DNA from: Blasia pusilla
Lineage: Eukaryota > Marchantiophyta > Marchantiopsida > Blasiales
NCBI GenBank assembly: GCA_050084515.1
Contig: CM114273.1
Coordinates: 24,242,001 to 24,306,000 of the forward strand
Direction of reading: 5' to 3'
DNA: 64,000 bases
Part shown: one piece after another, positions 57,722 through 64,000 of the stretch
Numbering within the stretch: the first letter of the stretch is position 1
Layout: every line of letters begins with the position of its first letter
Notes under the pieces: model-generated
Databases searched by the model: none
The model's input: the letters and a program-made list of their open reading frames with translations, nothing else
What the model was told of the DNA's origin: nothing
Translations under genes and position numbers: made by a program

Positions 57722-60700
57722 CTAGATGCTCAGATCTGCTTCTTCCTGGGCCTGATCATCATTTGAAAGCCTGTGTACAGTCTTTGTTTCATATGCCACA
57801 TCTGCAGCTGCGGTGTCAATATCATGGAGACCAAGTTCTTCATCCTGATCCCAAGTTCTCTCATATTCTTCAGCTGGAAATGAGAAGGATTTGTCAGTTC
57901 GTTGGGAAGTGCAAACGATGCAAACTAGACATGACGATGGCAATGAAAAGATACACAATGCGAACAAATAAAGATGATGAGAAAGGGGACTACTCACAGG
58001 TCAACTGAATGTCTGCCTCATAGTCGTCTGTGGCAGGTGCAATGAAGGAATTCGCTAGGGCATCATCAAGTATTAACGACCATTCCTCTTCAACGTCCAA
58101 TAACTGCTCCCCCCACAAGTTCACATCATTGGAATAATCAGCAAAAAAAGTACGGTTTGTGCGCTGGGACACATGCTTTATGTCTCCAAAGTATGAGATG
58201 TTGTAACTGAATGACAAAAGAGATCTCGCTACAGTTAAGAGATATCTCACCCTCTTAAGGTGATTGTCGAAGTCCTGCCATTTATTTCTTTGCCAGGGGT
58301 CAGCACTGTCTCCTATGCCAAATCCATGAACTCGGTCCAAACCTGCAAAAGCAAGTAATATTTTCCATCATGCTGATACAACATGGCTCCATGGGTGAGT
58401 CCCAAAATTAGGACACAACCATCAGAGTAGAAACTATGATTAATGAACATCGATTTCTGCCTCAGACTTAAGATAACACATTGTGACAGTCTAAGAGTGT
58501 AGAAGTTACTTTCACGAATTTGAGTAATCAGGCCTTCAACTGTTGTGACAAGACCACCAAGAGTGCCAGGACCAAGCTCAAGTTCTACTTCTGGAACAAT
58601 CACCATTGCTGAATCTGACTGTTGCATCATACAAAACTACATCAGGTACATGACATTTCATGGCGGCAACAAATCTCCATAGTAGAAAGGCTCTGTGAAA
58701 GATATTAAGATATGAAGCAACTGCAAACAATTTCCTCCAAGAGTGTTGTAAATGCGTTGATAATCACAGGATAGTAGATTTCCATACCTTGATAACATCT
58801 CGACTAAGATCTCTTTTATTCTTGATCCTCACAGTGATCTTCTTACCTTTCTCAGGTATCCTTCCACCTGGTTTAAGCTAGAATCATGAACCAAGAACCA
58901 CTGTCAAGATATGGACTGTTTACTTGGAGACTTACAAAATTTCCGCTAAATTTTTGTTTTTTAGGAGAAGTGCAACAGACAAAGGACGGATCACTACCAG
59001 AATTTCATATCCAAGTAGGATAACTTGCCTCAGAATTGCGATATCCACAGCCATCACATGTTGAAGCCATAACGATAACTTCCTTAAAATATGGAATATC
59101 TGGTTAGCATTTTAGTCAAGTTGGAACATAAAAGCTTGGGTATAGAAAGGTCTGCTGAAAGACAGTGCAAGACAGAGATCTTCCCTAGTGCAACATGGCC
59201 GATGCAACAATGTGAGGCTGTAATCCCACAAAATCACTGGATTATCTACCAGCTTTTCACCTCACCCTCCAAATTCATAGGACTGGACTTCGACCAAAAG
59301 GCAGATTAGGTTTTTTTTTTTTGTTAAAGGATACTTGTGACATACATTCGAGTCTCAGATGGAGCTCCACATGATCCACAAGTAGCTGGAAAAGTCATAA
59401 CCTGTACAGTAGGCAAATGCATGAATGCAAAAACTTTCAGCCCACATAGCTGGAGAACTGGTTCAAATATTTTGCGACCTCTTACAAATGACAAGAATAT
59501 TAGGAAATTAGTTACCAGCACTGTCGGGTACCACAATGGAGAGAAGAAGAGAGCCAACCTCCTCAGGTGCAGAGTATTTAAAAAGAGCTGCAGCCACAAG
59601 TTCACTGCTACCCTGAGCAATTGCCCGATGGGCTGCTTCAGCACCCACCGATCCATGTGGTGCCCTTAATGTGCCAGCAGGTGTGTATTTATGCCTATCC
59701 TCCTTGTTTTCAGATACAGTTTCAGCAGATACACCAACAGAACTTCCCATTGGATCTCTGTTTGCCTCAGAAAGGAACCCTAATTCAGCTTGCTGCTCAT
59801 TACTGCGATCGTAGTAATGAGTCGACAGCAGTGGGTCTTTCACAGGTGCATTACTGTGAGCAAAAACCCATCATATGTTTCAGTGCCAGAAGTCAAAGAG
59901 GAGAGCACTGGTCAGTAACAGTTTCTACATGCCCAAGTCTCTTCAGTACTTTTCAGGAGACTTCCACAACATTTCTTTTGAGACCACACAGCTTAACAGG
60001 GAACAAAAGAATGAGTGAATCAAGTTTATTGTCCTCAGGGTGAGAAAACAAGACAACGCCATCTGACATTCAAGAGAAATCTCAAACAGTAAATATGCTT
60101 CAGATGGGTGTTCCTCCTTGAATAGAAATAGAGCGTAAAAAAAAAATCCTCTTTTTTTCCATGTACAGAGGAAAGATAGAGGCAGCCTACTTTTCAAAAG
60201 GACAAAAACTAATGTGGCAAAATGCATTCAATGTGCATAACTGCTAAAAACAGCTTACATGGGTACAAGTGTGGGGGTATAGATCAAAGAATGTTAAGTC
60301 AGAGAAAAGGAGTTGAAATTGCAACAATCACTAGCTTCATTCCCAGGAGGCAGGGAGATAGATATCATCTAAGAACAGGGAATTCTACAATATTGGTTGA
60401 GATAGCTGTGTTGACTTAACAGAGACAAGGAAAAGTACAGTGTGAAGGGTATCATACGGATTCTCGATGAAGCTGTTGCCTGATGGATCGTCCAGAACAA
60501 AAGTGAAGCCTTGTTTACCACTAGCACATGCCCTCAGCTTCACCAAAAACGTGTCTAAGGCCTGCGCCATTTTTGGATCAACCTTCTGAAAGGACACTAG
60601 GATCTTCGTGAGCCACATCTCTTCAAAATATTAAAAATGTCCAAGACAGATACCTGCCTCCCAATTCTTCCAGTACACAGAATCTTGCTAGTGCCGGCCA

Positions 60701-63522
60701 ACATAGAAATGACACATTATGATTTTTCTTCTACCAATGACCACATTTCTCCCTGCTTGAGAGACAAAGTGCAACAATTCTTCACCAATTTACACTAGGT
60801 TTTTGCTTGGGAAAATAAATCAAAGAAGAACCACAGACCCAGCGTTCTTGTTGCAATGCCTCAAGTTCCTCCGCAGCTCTTAGAAGAACTCCCTCAACCT
60901 GTGGATGTACCACCAGATACTTGGATGAATGAAGAATAAAGAAAAGCTTTTGTCAAACACACATTTAGAACCAAGTATAGAAACACCCCTATATCAAGGC
61001 TCACAGTTTTAGATATACAGCACCTAGATCATCTTCTGGTTCAAGACCTTCTATACGCTTACACTACGCTAGTCAGTTTGGGACAAACAGGTAATTGGCA
61101 GAGATTGATAACTACTTGATGACAGTTATGACCATGCAGAGAAGTAGGAGTTAAAAGGACAAACCGTCGAGAGGGTTCCCCGTTGAGCATCAGTGGGCAC
61201 TTCAAATTCAAGTTCGGGAATCTGTCCACAATCGCAAGAATGATCGTGATGAATTCACGACTTGGATTAAAATTGCAACTAGACTTGAATACATATGATT
61301 ACTCATTGTGTGATACTCTTGAGTCCCTTTGCATGTTTCTTGGTGAAGAAAATGTGTGGATGAGACTTCAAAACAAAAAAAAAAAGATTCTTATCACGAA
61401 AAAAATTCATGGCTAAAAGATCAAGTATCTACTAAGAAATAGCTTGGATTCATAGCCCAAAACTGCTGCTAACTATTGACGTTTCTGGGATCCTGACTAA
61501 GTTTTAAGGTTAGTTTTATGAGGTGAGATTGGTTGTGTTTTAGGAAGCTTCTATTTGAAACCTGGAAACTTCGTAGTGACTCTTTTCAGAAAGAACACTA
61601 CCCTCCTCCCATGAAGTAGATTCTTAACTTCTTCCTCCAGCACCGATCCTAGTCACTAGCATCAGGAAAGGGATCAATGGTCATAAGCCTATGACAGGGA
61701 CTTCTTTATATTTATAGTGAATGACACCTGGAGAACATAATGATCCAAGATCAGATAAGGTGGTAATGAGATCAATCCCAATTATATCACAGGGAAATTC
61801 TGGCTGGCAATGGTTACCTTAATGGTACCAGAATCTGACTTCACAACTTGTCGATTGAGCACCTGCATTACGATACATAGCTTAAGGAAACTCCAAAGAT
61901 TTTCCACAATTGAACACTTCAGAGACAACAGGTTCAAGCTCAACCTGTCTACAACATCAACCACCAGCACACCTCATCTCATGAAGTTGTGGGATGGAAA
62001 CGAAAATAAAATAAAATCAATCAAACATAACAACAGAACTCAGAACTTTTATCTGGTGTGACAATCAATTTGGAACCTGCTTGGAAGCCCACTTAACAAG
62101 ACTACGACGCCTAGAACTGAAATGTTGGATTTTGGGGTCTTAGTTAATAACGCATACCAGAGACATAGTCTACATACCTTTGTATCTCCAGCAGGAACAC
62201 ATAGTATGTATTTACATCCTTGAGGCGGAAGCTTTCCTGCGAACTGAATTTCATTGTTCCTGCACTACACACCATGGAGACCTTGGTTGGGCAAAGGAGC
62301 AAAAGCCATAACTAGAGTAGAGTATCTCGCTGTACAAGTCAAAAGTTAAGCCTGAAATCTCAGAGTCAAATGTGGAAAGCTAATGTTTCCTTGTGATGAG
62401 AATGCAGTAGATTAACCCCTTTTGCTCACATACGTACACTACCACACAAGGCGCTTTAAATGTCACATAAAAATTGTCCACAGAAATCGTCAGTCTCACA
62501 GTAGTTTTTTCTGCAGAAAGATCTCAAAAGTGATGACACGAGGTTCTCACCTTTCACTGCAGTGAGGACATTCAAAGGCCATGAGAACCACCTGCAATAC
62601 AGAGTGAGGTGTGAATCCTTGTGCTGAGATTCTTTCGACCCAGTCTCCTAAATATTTCAATATCTTGGTCACGAGTTGTGGCTCTTATGGTGAGGTGGCG
62701 AGGACGGAAACTTGGTGTTGGACCGCTAACAATTGGTTCTCTAAAACTTCCAGGCGGATTTCCATAGAGGCAAAGAACTTTCCTTCCTCTTGTGTTGTAG
62801 GCTCAGCATTGGTCTTAAGCTAAAGTGTAGTCCCGTGGGTTGTGTGAATTCTACTGTCCGTATGACAAATAGTTTGCAATGCTACTCTGCTCTCTGCATA
62901 TGCGAATATAATATGCCGTGTTTCCAAAGAGTCCAATACAGTCGTAGGAAACCACTCTACTTGAAATATCAATACGCATTGACAGAATTTCCTGTTTCAT
63001 ACAAACCATAATAGAGAAGGAGAATCTGAGATTCTTCGCAAGGATAGCTTCCAGAGCCCATGTAACTGATTCTAGTACTTGTTACAGGTGGACTGACGAC
63101 ATGATTCCTCAGAATTACCTCCCGAAAATGCGGAATTTTTGTCAAAAGAAATTTCGTGGTCCCCTGTGAGAAGCAATTAACAAGTTAAAACCAGGATAGG
63201 TCATGTGGGAGAGAATCGTAGTCTCCAAATTTGGCGTCTTAACTCCATCACCGTCGAGTTCTAACTGTAACCAAAGGATCCCAAAGACCTCATGAACACA
63301 ACGGTACGCAATAGCGGTCTACAGGAACACAACTACTGCTCCTATGAATGCACGTTTCAACTGGTCGAATGTTAAGAAATGTAAGAACAGGTTAAAACTC
63401 ACATTATCCCGACAGCGCATGCAGAGGCTCTCAATTTCATACAGCGGCGCATCACTGGACGTCCCCACCAACTCGGCTGCGGCTCCCACATCTACCATCA
63501 TTTCCTCCTTGTCCGTCATCAT
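57722..63522 (-). CDS. ZPR1: Zinc-finger protein ZPR1
   Basis: Sixteen exons on the minus strand: 63522-63403, 63163-63119, 62591-62551, 62259-62178, 61862-61818, 61221-61165, 60898-60839, 60585-60458, 59853-59559, 59401-59335, 59099-59029, 58877-58788, 58618-58510, 58342-58251, 58103-57998, 57873-57722. Phases agree throughout and give 519 aa, near the usual plant length. ZPR1 has two tandem modules, each a C4 zinc finger plus a beta-rich domain. Finger 1 is CMRC (34-37) with CPHC (63-66); finger 2 is CGSC (299-302) with CDGC (328-331). Each is followed by [10 protein letters not shown]- or VIKSDSAMV-type segments. The C-terminus has [13 protein letters not shown] and [12 protein letters not shown]1 acts with elongation factor eEF1A as a folding chaperone in eukaryotes. 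The intron after exon 11 begins GCAAGT, a GC-AG intron. The exon 15 acceptor (gagcag) has a weak pyrimidine tract. Confidence 0.96.
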
Positions 63523-64000
63523 GTGTACCCTTCACTTCAGCAGCTCGCACAACGGGGTGGACAGATCTTCGCACTTTGTACCACAGACTAACAACGTTTC
63601 TACGCCAAATTCAAAAACTCTTCGTTCCCAGTCGCGTCACTAGGTCCCCTTACTCCGTGGACCTAGCATGCATAGCTCAATCCTTCGTTGCTTCAGCCGT
63701 GCCCCTGTTAATCGACGTATGTCGCAACCAACACAAATTTCGACAACCGCGCATCGCTTCTGTGTGTGCGTTCACTTCAAGACTCTTTGTACTGTTTCTA
63801 AAACCCTTAAACAGTAACAAGATGCCACGCCTTCCTCACCGCTTCACGCATTTTAATTGCTTGGGGTTAGGGGTAATCTAGTTAGGCTCCCCATCTAAGA
63901 ATGCACTCAAGCTAACAATGTTACAAAATGACTTTTTCAAAATATTACAAATTTTGAAAAAGTCATAGGAATTAAATTGTTCAAAATAAATCTTTTATTT
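63523..64000. promoter_or_regulatory. Upstream flank of ZPR1 (presumed promoter region)
   Basis: No coding features recognised. The start codon chosen is the first of two adjacent ATGs (63522 and 63519). No clear TATA box was identified by eye. Confidence 0.4.

Overview
The window looks like nuclear DNA of a streptophyte, most likely a land plant outside the flowering plants. Two spliced host genes are plant-type: a chloroplast-type HAD/CbbY-like protein close to Arabidopsis At3g10970, and ZPR1. Their introns are short to moderate. Everything between them is AT-rich intergenic DNA and nested retroelements. I cannot name the species.

Layout. 1-3.5 kb: AT-rich DNA with one degraded LTR-like repeat (family L3). 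3.5-20.05 kb: a cluster of related Ty3-like retrotransposons: degenerate copy A, near full-length but decayed copy B (8117-17806), and integrase remnant E. 20.05-24.1 kb: intergenic DNA, then an old reverse-strand 3' end (copy F) carrying an L3 insertion. 24.5-28.5 kb: an L3 repeat split by a solo A-B terminal unit, itself split by a reverse-strand LINE at a (GA)n tract. 29.4-34.1 kb: the HAD-like gene (minus, 11 exons). 36.1-55.6 kb: copy D, interrupted in its gag by copy C (37636-50750) with a 4-bp target duplication CGGA. 57.7-63.5 kb: ZPR1 (minus, 16 exons, all boundaries phase-consistent).

The notable system is the retrotransposon. Its order is gag (zinc knuckles) - protease - C5 cytosine DNA methyltransferase of DNMT3/DRM appearance - RT - RNase H - DDE integrase - PHD finger. 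It thus carries a DNA-methylation writer and a putative histone-tail reader. Its termini are not ordinary LTRs. The 5' end is a module A that runs straight into the leader. The 3' end, right after the polypurine tract, reads B1-NN-A2-B2. Five 3' ends and three 5' ends fit this A1...B1-A2-B2 'split direct repeat' plan, known from tyrosine-recombinase PAT/Ngaro elements but here on an element with a DDE integrase. Outer ends are TGTC...GACA, and the B1/A2 joint is GACA-NN-TGTC.

All copies are decayed by stops, frameshifts and deletions, many stops lying at expected CAG or TGG codons. Copy C is best preserved: its PHD finger and a 377-aa RT/RNase H block are open, and its methyltransferase is open for 248 codons including the catalytic PCQ. 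No intact autonomous copy is present. Previously reported retrotransposon-borne DNMTs (dinoflagellates and a charophyte alga; de Mendoza et al. 2018, from memory) are the obvious comparison. I saw no tRNA, rRNA or CRISPR.
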